Source: Cymbomonas tetramitiformis
Taxonomy: Eukaryota > Chlorophyta > Pyramimonadophyceae > Pyramimonadales > Pyramimonadaceae
NCBI GenBank assembly: GCA_001247695.2
Contig: LGRX02030535.1
Location: 1-20,686, forward strand
Length of the DNA stretch: 20,686 bases
Direction: 5' to 3'
The notes beneath the pieces are model-generated. The model made no database searches. It was not told the DNA's origin and saw nothing but the letters and a program-made list of their open reading frames with translations. Positions 9,601-18,285 of this stretch are shown one piece after another; the first letter of the stretch is position 1, and each line of letters opens with the position of its first letter. The translations under genes and the position numbers were made by a program.

Positions 9601-10571
9601 AGCGCTGATTCCCTGCGTCGACAGCTCTTCACGTAAGCGAGGCCATCCTGCTCGGCGGTCTGCGACTTGGCGACCAACAAGTCCTCCTTCTCTTTGGTGC
9701 CCTTCATCAAGAACTTGGCCTCGAGCTCTGCAATGAACGCCCTCAAGGCCCAAAAATAGTGAGAGTTCTCCGTGCCATCCGGCCCTGTGAGACCCTTGGT
9801 GGAAGTCCCTTCGTCCTCCCACTCGTCAGACAGCTCACCATCAGCATCACCATCCTGGAACTTCTTGCAGACTGCCCATGTTGCCCCTGGCACCAGCTCA
9901 TGGAAAGGAGGTTGTGCGCAGCGCACTGAGCCCTGGTAAGAGTCCCTCGTGGTGAGGTCCTTCAGGACATGACACGCATGAGAGGCCATAAGACCATTCT
10001 TCATGTATGAAGCGCACCACCAGTCATAGGCGACTGAGGTGGAATGATCATCTCCTGCTAGGAGCGAAGGCAAGAGGTCCCACAACGATCTGTAGTATGG
10101 TTTGGAATCAATGAAGGCCTTCTTTGCCAGTGGGCTGAGCGAGTGAAAAGCCGCTGACCTCATATGCCTGCGTATCTTAGCCTCGTGACCCCGCTGTACT
10201 TTCCCCACCATTTCAACGAAGCGCCTGATAAAAATCGCCCTGTCCTCACTCTTGCCACCAGTGTAGCAAAGCTTGTCACCAGCCTTGTCAAGTGTGTGAC
10301 TGTCCCTGTCATGATGATCCATCTCGTCTACGTCGTCAAACGCAAAGAGGAACTGATTGGCTGCTGCTGCTGCTGCTCTTGCTGCTGCTACTGCTCTTGC
10401 TGCTGCTACTGATGTTGGTGTGGAGGGGCTGGATTCTGGACCCGACCCCTCTGTGCTCATATAGCCAATGTCAAACTCCTGACTGCTTCTCTCCCGTGCC
10501 AGTCGCCGTGCCTCACGCTCTCTGGACTGGGCAGTGGCAGCGCTCGGCTCCGCCTCACCCTCCGTGGTCAA
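6663..10571 (-). CDS. Retrotransposon Gag-protease polyprotein, truncated
   Basis: An uninterrupted frame of 1302 codons. It opens after a TAG at 10575-10577 with a TTG; the first ATG in frame is at 10460 (residue 38), so the true start is either there or in an upstream exon. In order: an acidic/basic and Ala-rich head (Ala run at about 56-75, coded by GCT/GCA repeats), a long charged Gag-like region, a zinc-knuckle variant C-x2-C-x5-H-x4-C (C486, C489, H495, C500; the usual spacing is x4 before His), and a retropepsin with active-site DTGA (D883) and the matching DLLIG motif (958-961). About 340 more residues follow; RWILDGSYM near the end faintly recalls the start of a reverse transcriptase but no catalytic core is present. 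The tail KKTFVFSCFDIFLHT looks like read-through into AT-rich sequence, so the polyprotein is broken off here. Ty3-type order is possible but unproven. It would act as capsid and maturation protease in the cytoplasm. Confidence 0.75.
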   Translation of the reverse strand: MTTEGEAEPSAATAQSREREARRLARERSSQEFDIGYMSTEGSGPESSPSTPTSVAAARAVAAARAAAAAANQFLFAFDDVDEMDHHDRDSHTLDKAGDKLCYTGGKSEDRAIFIRRFVEMVGKVQRGHEAKIRRHMRSAAFHSLSPLAKKAFIDSKPYYRSLWDLLPSLLAGDDHSTSVAYDWWCASYMKNGLMASHACHVLKDLTTRDSYQGSVRCAQPPFHELVPGATWAVCKKFQDGDADGELSDEWEDEGTSTKGLTGPDGTENSHYFWALRAFIAELEAKFLMKGTKEKEDLLVAKSQTAEQDGLAYVKSCRRRESALNAGKSVGDSIVRQDVEECIKGLRIKEYRDRVSEQLRVSHPAPNRVTWEDLEVIVEVQDKLKNDAEAWALTLQQELVRRLTCVYSCYEARMLGLDLSELVSSMRRSSSSHKTGDKRRDPKKKEPAQSGGDGARRPTREVNNAERQKPTYGKVPPPDASKEFQCEWCFTRLPHSPERCYTGCREAKVPHNFHKDRQNSKWPNEVKNAQMRAYNIAHRFENHKMGITTKEWLKLPESKQKPQQPQQVAASAEVKEKLAAELTGLQPGAPAKGGKGVEAQAQSEDGDDVPEYDSNFNQQAEYEEDKHDCLMGEELGDSDGAGASHAPEFQARAAVALGSTQKMQGFKVKTPEEFDKAAQVPRAIPPNILSRKFHLLASNLRSSMRTCSQIAAILLSQHAIDLPKDIENLLALEELMGNEPKNAAEQPTEVNEHELEDVHATVAQGVEVEAESAERQRDEELPLDEMPDGVVDSVTARCAAAACVSDLGVVDFSDHGHVRAGTIKTRAYDSLREKMRQHLTDEQALLMTQVQPICKLQNATLYEGLALVSSGGELMLYRAILMDTGANCNIISIAVVRRLGLTVYEASTGAKVTGCDNSPTKFTHYCHVDVIMAAGTPHMTLHRLYAFVTFEPENSWDLLIGTGPLKNSLMIDIKLGSGVAVSHAPTILGMDTQVVLPLVDMTPPRRPDLPRRVDPTVCLMSEIFGQGVECEWLKHPPPSVRGERFAASGQRSEHIDDDVVSPLPSPSPSVREPGELPRPCVSTHAELLAQNRHWTVPMNDRRKSALAPLAPAVQTASERVLAQFYGEPSPWKGGRARWFAEDQVTEIRPPLDYNWADQRLCRDRNHIARLCRILQRPARDMPTQPSQDHVCVEFTRCREQQWVTIDQLMFPNWLYVDQKLQHDEKKDRWILDGSYMTHIPSSASKHNVAMPRERGISRLDFTPIQKLQDKVQASGQKSSPEAFRPVFKKTFVFSCFDIFLHT
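10361..10413 (+). repeat. GCT trinucleotide / 18-bp minisatellite in the gag head
   Basis: Runs of GCT interrupted by CTT and ACT (18-bp unit GCTGCTGCTACTGCTCTT) encode the alanine-rich run of the Gag-like protein on the minus strand. The region is likely length-polymorphic. Confidence 0.8.
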
Positions 10572-10640
10572 GTACTACGTTAATGCTCAGCAAGTGGGAC
10601 TAAGGAAGCGTGTCCTCCTTTGGCGCAGAGCTTATTCACC

Positions 10641-12110
10641 AACAGGATGCAGGGTTAATTCAGACTGGTTTAGGCCAGTGCACTGAGTGCCCCTGGATTC
10701 ACACCGTTCTGAACAAGCAGGAGGACGAAACGCGTGCAGCCAGCGTAAGCCCAAAGGTCCAGCGATATGTCTCAAAGCTCTGAATCAACAGCAGATGTAG
10801 GATGGAGGCTTAATTCAGGCTGGTTTAGGCCAGTGCACTGAGTGCCCCTGGATTCACACCGTTCTGAACAAGCAGGAGGACGAAACGCGTGCAGCCAGCG
10901 CAAGCCCAAAGGTCCAGCAATATGTCTCAACGCTCTGGATCAACAACATATGCAGAATATTCGTGCAAGAAGGGCTTAGAGCTGGGCCAGTGTGCTGAGC
11001 ACCCCTGGATTAGCTAAGCCAGCGTCCATCAAGAGCACAGAGACTATAAAGACAACACTTCTTCCACCAAGGCACCAGAAATAGCACAAATATGCAGTGG
11101 TGTGAGCTAAGCCAGTGTGCTGAGCACCCCTGGATTCACAGAACCACTGCTCATTAAGGGCACGGGAGTTGGCATGGAAGTCCACCCCCAGTTCAGTAAG
11201 CAAGGGAGAAAGTTGCCACACAGAGTTGGGAGCTAAGCCAGTGTGCTGAGCACCCCTGGATTCGCAGCACCACTGCTCATTCAGAAGGTCACTGGTGATA
11301 TGAGGGCCTCACCGGCTGACAAGTACTGTAGAAGAGATAAAAGAATTCTCACACACATTATGATAAAGAACCAGAGAATCCCCAAGTGGTCAACAGCACT
11401 CCAGGCTGGGCCAGTACTCAATTAGGTCTGAATCCACCAGTCACCTCTGACAAACCAGTAAATAGTGTGTATAAAAACCACTCACTTGTCACCTTCAGGG
11501 CTGATGTCGCTGCTATCCCTCTGGCAAGCTCGCTCCTGCTTCAGGTTTAGGCCAGTACACCAGGGGTGTCCCTGGATTAACCGTCAGACAAGGTAGAACT
11601 GCCAGAGAAACCGTAAGGTGAAAGTCCACTCATAAGGTAGCAACTCACTGCTGATCCGCTCCTAGTTGGTAAGCCCAGGCAGATGCCGCCGCTAATTAGC
11701 TCCCAGGTCGCACACTTGCCTTTCAGTTAGGCCAGTACACCAGGGGTGTCCCTGGATTCACTTCAGACAAGGTGGTCAACTGGAGAGACCACTGGAAAAT
11801 AGCTCATCAAGGTGGTCATTCACTGCTGATTCACTCTGTTGCTGCCGCCGCCCAAGCTCATGCCGTGCTGATTAGCTTCTAACTGAAGAACACCTGTTCG
11901 CAGTTAGGCCAGTGCACCGTGGGTGCCCCTGGATTCACTGTAGAACAAGGTGGTAAGGCTGAGCATATCACAGGATAGGAGAAAGCCGCTCATCAACCAG
12001 TGAATTCAGTGCTGATCCGCTGCCGCCGTCGCTGGTGACCTTTTTCCGTGCAAGTACCACCAAGTTTAGAGAAGAAGAAGGGTCCGCCAGTGCACCGTGG
12101 GTACCCCTGG
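10641..12110. repeat. Tandem array (about 125-180 bp units) carrying a conserved hairpin
   Basis: At least nine units each carry TTAG/GGCCAGT, a variable inner palindrome, then CCCTGGATTCAC. The hairpins start (CCAG) at 10675, 10830, 10987, 11112, 11238, 11552, 11732, 11909 and 12087; a decayed copy is at 11411. The first two units are near-identical over most of their 155 bp; later units diverge outside the hairpin but share CTGCTGATCCGC-like stretches. The array lies directly upstream of the minus-strand gag frame, where the 5' leader or LTR would be expected. No ORF of note occurs here. Confidence 0.85.
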
Positions 12111-12905
12111 AGTCGCCTGACTTCCGAATCCGCTCTCACAAACTGCTGCTGACTTCTCGCCAAAGGGTGCTGGACTTTAGGTTCAGGGTTATTATTATGG
12201 GCTCTGATAGCCCCTAGCCTGACCTGTCTCTGATCGGAACCGTGACTCCGCTAGTAGCTAGGATGACAGTACAGTAGTACTGTACTGTCAGTCATCACTT
12301 CGTATTATCCGGGTTTCCGAGATGCATGATAAAAGCACTCGGCCGGCGGACTGATTATGGGTGCTTAGCCAGTTTGTTTTACCCGAGCGGAACACCTGTT
12401 CTCGCAGGTTATGCGCGTCACCACTTCCCTAGTGATTCTGATGGCACAGCGCCGAGCTGTTGCCATGATTGGCTAAGTTTTGACACAGAGATGGGGTGGG
12501 CGCCCCCTTAGACAGTGGTTTTCTCTCCGCGGTATGGCCTCCTTTTGATGTGGAGATCAGTTTTTTCGGCATTTATTCGGCAGAGTATCGTCGCTGAGTA
12601 TGGTTATATTTTACGTTCCGTTTGATCAGCGGGCAGGACACTCCGCGTTTTGTGGGTCGCTCCCACGATTAGCCGCTCGGCTCATGACCTGCTTGATTGT
12701 GCTATTGCTTGCTGAGACTCCTGCAGGAAATGGCCGCTGCGGAGATGTTCGTTACTGTCGCACCGCTAGCCCGCAATCCCATCTCACCGTCATTTTAAAA
12801 ATGGACACAACGCCTAGACCACGTACACGCGCTAGAGCGCGTAAATTAGCGACTATTTTCGATGATGGCATGTGGCACGTGTGGGTGGACGGGGGTTACA
12901 TACTT
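12111..12905. other. No gene recognised
   Basis: A mixed-composition spacer between the hairpin array and the 349-bp satellite. The longest frame (12600-13013, +) runs into the satellite and has no recognisable motif. Apart from the 27-bp inverted repeat at 12264-12290 and a small one at about 12818-12841 (ACGCGCT/AGCGCGT), I see no structure. Confidence 0.5.
12264..12290. repeat. Near-perfect 27-bp inverted repeat
   Basis: TGACAGTACAGTA (12264-12276) and TACTGTACTGTCA (12278-12290) are exact reverse complements around a single G. It could be a protein-binding dyad or a transposon end; nothing nearby decides between these. Confidence 0.7.
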
Positions 12906-13795
12906 AAGTGCATAATTTCGGAAAATGTTATTATACGGCTTGATATTTTTGGAGAAGTTTGGAGAAGGTTTGGACAAACTCAAAAATATAAAATTTTGAC
13001 ATTTAGGGTTTAGGAGTAGTCGTGCGGGGCCATTTTGGTCACGGCAAACCGCAGGAAATCGTGTTTTGCACTTGGCATGCATGCGCGTCGCATGAATGTG
13101 TTGATAAAAGGTCACCGCCGAGTTTGGGGAGGTGCACCAAGTTAGTTGAAGGCACTTGAAAGTTGCATAGCCAAGATTTTAGGGTTTTAGGGTTGCTGGC
13201 GGGTGAAATATTGGCTGTGAGAGCAGGGGTTTCGCGTATGCGGGGTCCGCTATAAAGTGCATAATTTCGGAAAATGTTGTTATACGGCTTGATATTTTTG
13301 GAGAAGTTTGGAGAAGGTTTAGACAAACTCAAAAATATAAAATTTTGACATTTAGGGTTTTGGAGTAGTCGTGCGGGGCCATTTTGGGCACTGCAAACCG
13401 CAGGAAATCGTGTTTTGCACTTGGCTTGCATGCGCGTCGCATGAATGTGTTGATAAAAGGTCACCGCCGAGTTTGGGGAGGTGCACCAAGTTAGTTGAAG
13501 GCACTTGAAAGTTGCATAGCCAAGATTTTAGGGTTTTAGGGTTGCTGGCGGGTGAAATATTGGCGGTGAGAGCAGGGGTTTCGCGTATGCGGGGTCCGCT
13601 AGAAAGTGCATAATTTCGGTAAATGTTGTTATACGGCTTGATATTTTTGGAGAAGTTTGGAGAAGGTTTAGACAAACTCAAAAATGTTATTTTTTGAAAT
13701 TTAGGGCTTTGGAGTAGTCGTGCGGGGCCATTTTGGGCACTGCAAACCGCAGGAAATCATGTTTTGCACTTGGCATGCATGCGCGTCACATCAAA
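12906..13795. repeat. 349-bp satellite, about 2.5 copies, with telomere-like motifs
   Basis: Units start with AAGTGCATAATTTCGG at 12906, 13255 and 13604, exactly 349 bp apart. The copies are nearly identical and the third breaks off near 13795. Each full unit holds two tandem TTTTAGGG motifs (13177-13192 and 13526-13541). A TTTAGGG-type motif also begins about 97 bp into each unit. Three overlapping minus-strand frames of 89-141 codons repeat the same peptide because of the period and are not taken as genes. Confidence 0.9.
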
Positions 13796-13904
13796 ATTGT
13801 GATGCCCCAAGTTTGTTCAAATGCTTGAGCATAAATATGCAAAAAATGTTATCATTATTGCATTGTGAATGCCAAATCCCATACTATATATTTGAATGCA
13901 AAAA

Positions 13905-16900
13905 TTACAACAGTGATAACACGCGCTCATGCTCGGCAGCAGGCATCTTGTACACATCCCCTCTTTTAACTAGGCGCACATCGGTTGCACGCACGGCTTC
14001 ACAAGAGATCGAGCACTTTTTACTTGTGTCTAGTATGTAGTCATCTCTCACATCGGCATCTTCCCATTCAAAGTACCTCCCCGAAACCACAAATTCTCCC
14101 CGGGCAAAATATTGCCCATAGTCATCTCGGCGCCCCCTAGGTCCAACCTCCGTCACGGCGGATAACGCCTTCACCAAGTAGTAGGCGTGTGTGCGGTCCG
14201 CCGGGTCTCGGTGGACCGCGATGATGCATCCGCGCCGCACCGCTACACTCACATCACTCGCATACTCCTCCACCAACTCCCGCACCCTTGCCGCGTCCGC
14301 ACCCGTTGCGGGCGTCAATTCCACCTCCCTCCACAAATCCACATGCGAGCTCTCCAAACAGTTCTCGGACGTCGGCATGGACGACACACATTCTGCATAG
14401 CATGACACGCAATAGCATGTCCTGTCGCGCACCAGCAACTTCCCCTCCACGCCCGATCGCGCCGAATGCAGTTGCAAAGTGCGCTCCAAAGATTTGTATG
14501 CGATGCGCGCCGTGTGATCAACCGCCGACAAACCTCCCGCCACCTCTTTCGTCGCGTCCTCGGGAACTAGATATAAAAATCGTTGATTGAATGCGGCCCT
14601 CGACTTCGTGTAGCTGGTGTCCGCGCGTGTGCGCAACCTCTCCACACAAAAAGCATAGAGATCGGCCGCACACAAGATCTTCCCATACCATTTGTCACCC
14701 TCCGAAATTACCGCCACCGCCGCCGCATGCTTCACGTGTGCCCCCGCTCCGTCCTGCTCCCCTTTAGCATGCGCCGTCTCAAAGAAGTTCCGCTGACAAG
14801 GAATCCCCAGCGACCATTCCATTTTGCTGTTTCCCACGTCCGCGAATCCCGCCGCGCACTTGTTCTGCCCCGCACAACCATCCGCCCATTCGTGAATAAA
14901 TATTGGCTTCGGAATCCCCCTTTCTCAAAGTACTCCTTGATGATCACCTCTCGCATGTACTGAATGAATCTGTGATCATGCTTGCGGTCATCACTGATAA
15001 AGTACACATAGTCCTTTATCACAACCGGGTTCTCCGCCGTGGACTCTACCCCATCGACTTCCTTGCACGCGTGCCGCCATAATACACACACCAACACAGT
15101 AGCCTGCTTCACCACCCAGTGCAAACTCCGAACTTCCCTCGGGATGTTCAACGAATGGTTCTCGGAGAAGTCGAAACACCACGCCGTATGCCCCAACGGC
15201 AAATCCGTGATACACGTCTTAAATTGACGGTGCTGGTGCAAGGCCATGAATGTATGGTAAGCATAGGGACGCAAAATAAAACGGGCAGTCCCCGACGCCA
15301 TTTAGCCTCCGCCACTTCCACGATTCCGACGCCGCGTCCTCGCACAGAAAGCGTCCATTGCACCGACAGTTTGGCGACTTCCCCGGTTCGTGCCCCAGCA
15401 ACAACGTTTGCAGCTTAGATATCAACGCCCCCAATTTCGTCTTCTTCTGCAAAAACTGCAACCTCCTAACCTCTTTCCCTTCGTCGTCGTACTTGCCCGT
15501 ACTCAGAGTCTCATAGCACGACCACCTCACCTCCTCCGCATATTGCACCTCCTTCTCGCGCACTTTAAAGTTCTTCAAACCTCCGCACTGTTTGCAGGTT
15601 TGCAACAGGCACTCTATGCGGTGCTTATCCCCTTCACGCGGGCACAACAGACTCTCCGCGAACGTGGAGGTAGACTTCCCCGCCTTCACGATGCCCCACA
15701 CTTGCCCCGTCGGCGCACCCACCGCGCTCTCCCTCTTTTCCTCCGCCGTCCGTGGCACTCGGGGGCAACACTTCTTATCCTTGCACGGGCACTTCTTGTG
15801 CACCGCCTCCCGTGCTTCGTCGAACCCTTTAAGCACCATGCGCATGTCCTCGTGATACCTACAACAACAAGAGATGTTGTCCCTTCTTGTCAACCGTACC
15901 ACATTGTGCGGTTTGCAAACTCCCGCCTTCTCAAACGACCTTTGCCCCACCTTCACGCTTGGATATTTCGCCACAAATCTCCGGAACACCACTAGTTGCG
16001 AAGCCTCAAGCCAATGCTTGCTAACGTACTCACGGGGCGTCTTAAGCTTCCCCGTGTGTGGATCTCTTGCCAACACCACGTCCTTCTTACAAGGACTCAC
16101 GCGCGTGTTGTCCGGGTGCAACCAAAAGTCGCGGATGAGTGCACAAGTGGCTTCCGCCATGCACACTGAACGACGCCCACGTCGCTTGGGGCGCGTCACA
16201 CCCACGTGCAAGCTCCTTCGTGCACGCTCGGCATTGCCCACCCTCGCACCCGCCAGCATGTTTTTATGCCCCATGATGCCCGCATATCCTACACGCTTAT
16301 GCACGCCTAACATTGTTGTCGCTGCGGTTAACACTTGCCCCTCTTGCATGTTCTCGCCAAACACTGCGGCCGCCACTGCAAGCTTGTGCTCCTCGTTCAA
16401 GTTAGAATTCCTACTCGACAGCGCCCCAAAGACCGCAACCAGGTTTTCTAGAATGCAGTCCATAGCTTTGGTCTTCGCCATTTTTGTATCACCGAACAAC
16501 GCTGCGCGACAGCGTTGCAGTACACCTACTGCCACTTCCTTTGGCAGCGTTTCAATGTACCCCCTCACCGCTGAAGCGATGCGGTTTGGGGACCTACTAA
16601 AAATCTCGCTCATCTTCCCTATCCAGTGGTTCCTATTTCCTCGCTTCAGTGGCGTGTATTCCTGTGGTCTGTCAACTTCGTGACGTGTCAGCGACCGACG
16701 CAAACCATCTTCTTGCCCCTCTATCCCTCCTTTGGATACTTCGCGCGAAGTGTCCAGTTCGTCTGGAGAAGAACATTCCTCTTTGTCTGAGCTGTCAGGA
16801 ATCTGACAATTGCGCAAGGGCGTGGAAGTCGCCTCAGCTCGTGCAGACGCCCAAATATCGCACACCGAATCCAACTTGGTAACCAAGTGTCGAAGCGTCG

Positions 16901-17222
16901 GCATAGCTTCTTGCGGTAGGGGCCACACTCCAAGAGGTATGGTGCGTGCGGAGTCGCCTACTTCTACTAGAAGAGGTAGCAAGTCCATAAGAATTGGCGG
17001 GATATCCCAGTCTGGTCCAGGATTGTAGCTCGCGTCTGAGCCGCACAAAGCTAAAAAGACGCTCATAGCTAGAATGACATGCATGATTCCACATAACTGC
17101 CCTAGTAGCCAACGTCGATCATCCCGAACCACGGTGAACTTCACGTGGCCTTCCACGATGTGCACCCCTGCTACAAAAAGGTATGCGCACTCCTCAACAG
17201 TCGTTCTCACGCATTTTGTCAC
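13905..17222 (-). pseudogene. DDE-type cut-and-paste transposase with two frame changes
   Basis: Three minus-strand frames tile one protein: 17222 to 15219 (667 codons), 15301 to 14732 (middle), and about 14920 to 13905 (C-terminal). The first and last share a frame; the middle is shifted. The N-terminal part has DFWLHPDNTR...CKKDVV (about 365-382) and a Cys/His patch SCCCRYHEDM (451-460), as in a transposase family I know from cnidarians and other eukaryotes, which I do not name to superfamily. The catalytic region has FDFSEN (D at 15170-15172), ISDD-x3-D (14975-14995), ADGCAGQNK (D at 14880-14882) and FFETAHAKG (E at 14778-14780). The order and spacing fit an RNase H-fold D-D-E core. The first frame change lies between 15301 and 15219; the second is in a homopolymer run at 14916-14923. 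The long frame opens with GTG after an upstream stop; its first ATG is at 17084. This copy is probably inactive unless frameshifting is programmed or the indels are assembly errors. Confidence 0.65.
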
Positions 17223-17470
17223 AGATCATAATAGTTCATAATAGCTTCGGGCTCTTTACAAATAAAGTACAACCGCACCGTTGAAGCTTGTCGGATTGGG
17301 GCGCCGCTTCGTCCCACCTATATCGTTGTCGTTTCTACCACGCTAACCACATATCAAATATACATGAAATATATTCGTGCGAGGGCATGAGCTTCCTCGC
17401 ACTTCCATCACCGGTCACATTCTTGAAGAATACGAACGCGTTTCACTTCGAAATGGCGTGAAGTGCTTCA
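17223..17470. other. Upstream region of the DDE transposase, no gene
   Basis: A short spacer with AT-rich patches directly 5' of the transposase frame and next to the 103-bp array. It contains the dyads ATTCTT-G-AAGAAT (about 17423-17435) and CACTTC/GAAGTG (about 17446-17465). It probably holds the promoter of the minus-strand element, but I see no element I can name. Confidence 0.4.
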
Positions 17471-18190
17471 TGATGTGGCGCTTTGGAGTTCACCAAATCT
17501 GTCAGCGCTCCACATCATAATTTATATCGGTGGCATAATGTTGTGTGCATCGTGATGTGGCGCTTTGGAGTTCGATCAAGTTTTATCGACGGACTCCAAA
17601 TCTGTCAGCGTTCCACATCATAATTTATATCCGTGACATAATGTTATGTGCATCTTGATGTGGCGCGTTGGAGTTCGATCAAGTTTTATCGACGGACTCC
17701 AAATCTGTCAGCGCTCCACATCATAATTTATATCGGTGACATAATGTTGTGTGCATCGTGATGTGGCGCTTTGGAGTTCGATCAAGTTTTATCGACGGAC
17801 TCCAAATCTGTCAGCGCTCCACATCATAATTTATATCGGTGACATAATGTTGTGTGCATCGTGATGTGGCGCTTTGGAGTTCGATCAAGTTTTATCGACG
17901 GACTCCAAATCTGTCAGCGCTCCACATCATAATTTATATCGGTGACATAATGTTATGTGCATCTTGATGTGGCGCTTTGGAGTACGATCAAGTTTTATCG
18001 ACGGACTCCAAATCTGTCAGCGCTCCACATCATAATTTATATCGGTGACATAATGTTGTGTGCATCGTGATGTGGCGCTTTGGAGTTCGATCAAGTTTTA
18101 TCGACGGACTCCAAATCTGTTAGGGTTCCACAGCCAAATATTTTTGCGTGGGATATTTGTATGTGCATGGTGATGTGGCGCTTTGGAGTT
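17471..18190. repeat. 103-bp tandem array in which each unit is a long hairpin
   Basis: TGATGTGGCG recurs at 17553, 17656, 17759, 17862, 17965, 18068 and 18171, exactly 103 bp apart, with an 82-bp short unit before it at 17471. Each full unit folds on itself: GATGTGG pairs with CCACATC, the adjacent GCGCT with AGCGC, TTTGGAGT with ACTCCAAA, and TCGAT with ATCGA around a CAAGTTTT loop. The short first unit lacks only the inner loop-stem. The last units decay. The array lies between the transposase (-) and the PHD-finger gene (+). Confidence 0.9.
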
Positions 18191-18285
18191 CTGGACGGAC
18201 TTGAAGGCCCAAGACTCCGCCTTTACTTAATTGACTTATGCTCCTGAAACCTAAGAGTAAGTAGCACGTTAACACCTTGCCCCAG

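Noticed and set aside
10700..10740. Hammerhead ribozyme (GAAAC near CTGA motifs)
   Set aside because: A GACGAAAC is present but no CTGANGA core with the required stems is found near it.
10641..12110. CRISPR array or integron attC array
   Set aside because: Units are 125-180 bp with poorly conserved spacers that are themselves related, and no cas or integrase gene is present; the context is a eukaryotic retroelement.
12846..13681. Three overlapping minus-strand frames with the same peptide
   Set aside because: They repeat because of the 349-bp satellite period, have no motif, and run through telomere-like sequence.
15390..16683. Plus-strand frames of 201 and 269 codons
   Set aside because: They are antisense to the DDE transposase frame, which carries recognisable family motifs; their composition is low-complexity Leu/Pro/Ser/Thr.
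17471..18190. CRISPR array
   Set aside because: The whole 103-bp unit is conserved and there are no unique spacers; it is a tandem satellite.
18238..18285. Upstream ATG (18238) with a GTAAGT donor and a 29-bp intron as the start of the PHD gene
   Set aside because: The join at 18256/18286 puts the downstream exon out of frame, and 29 bp is very short for an intron.
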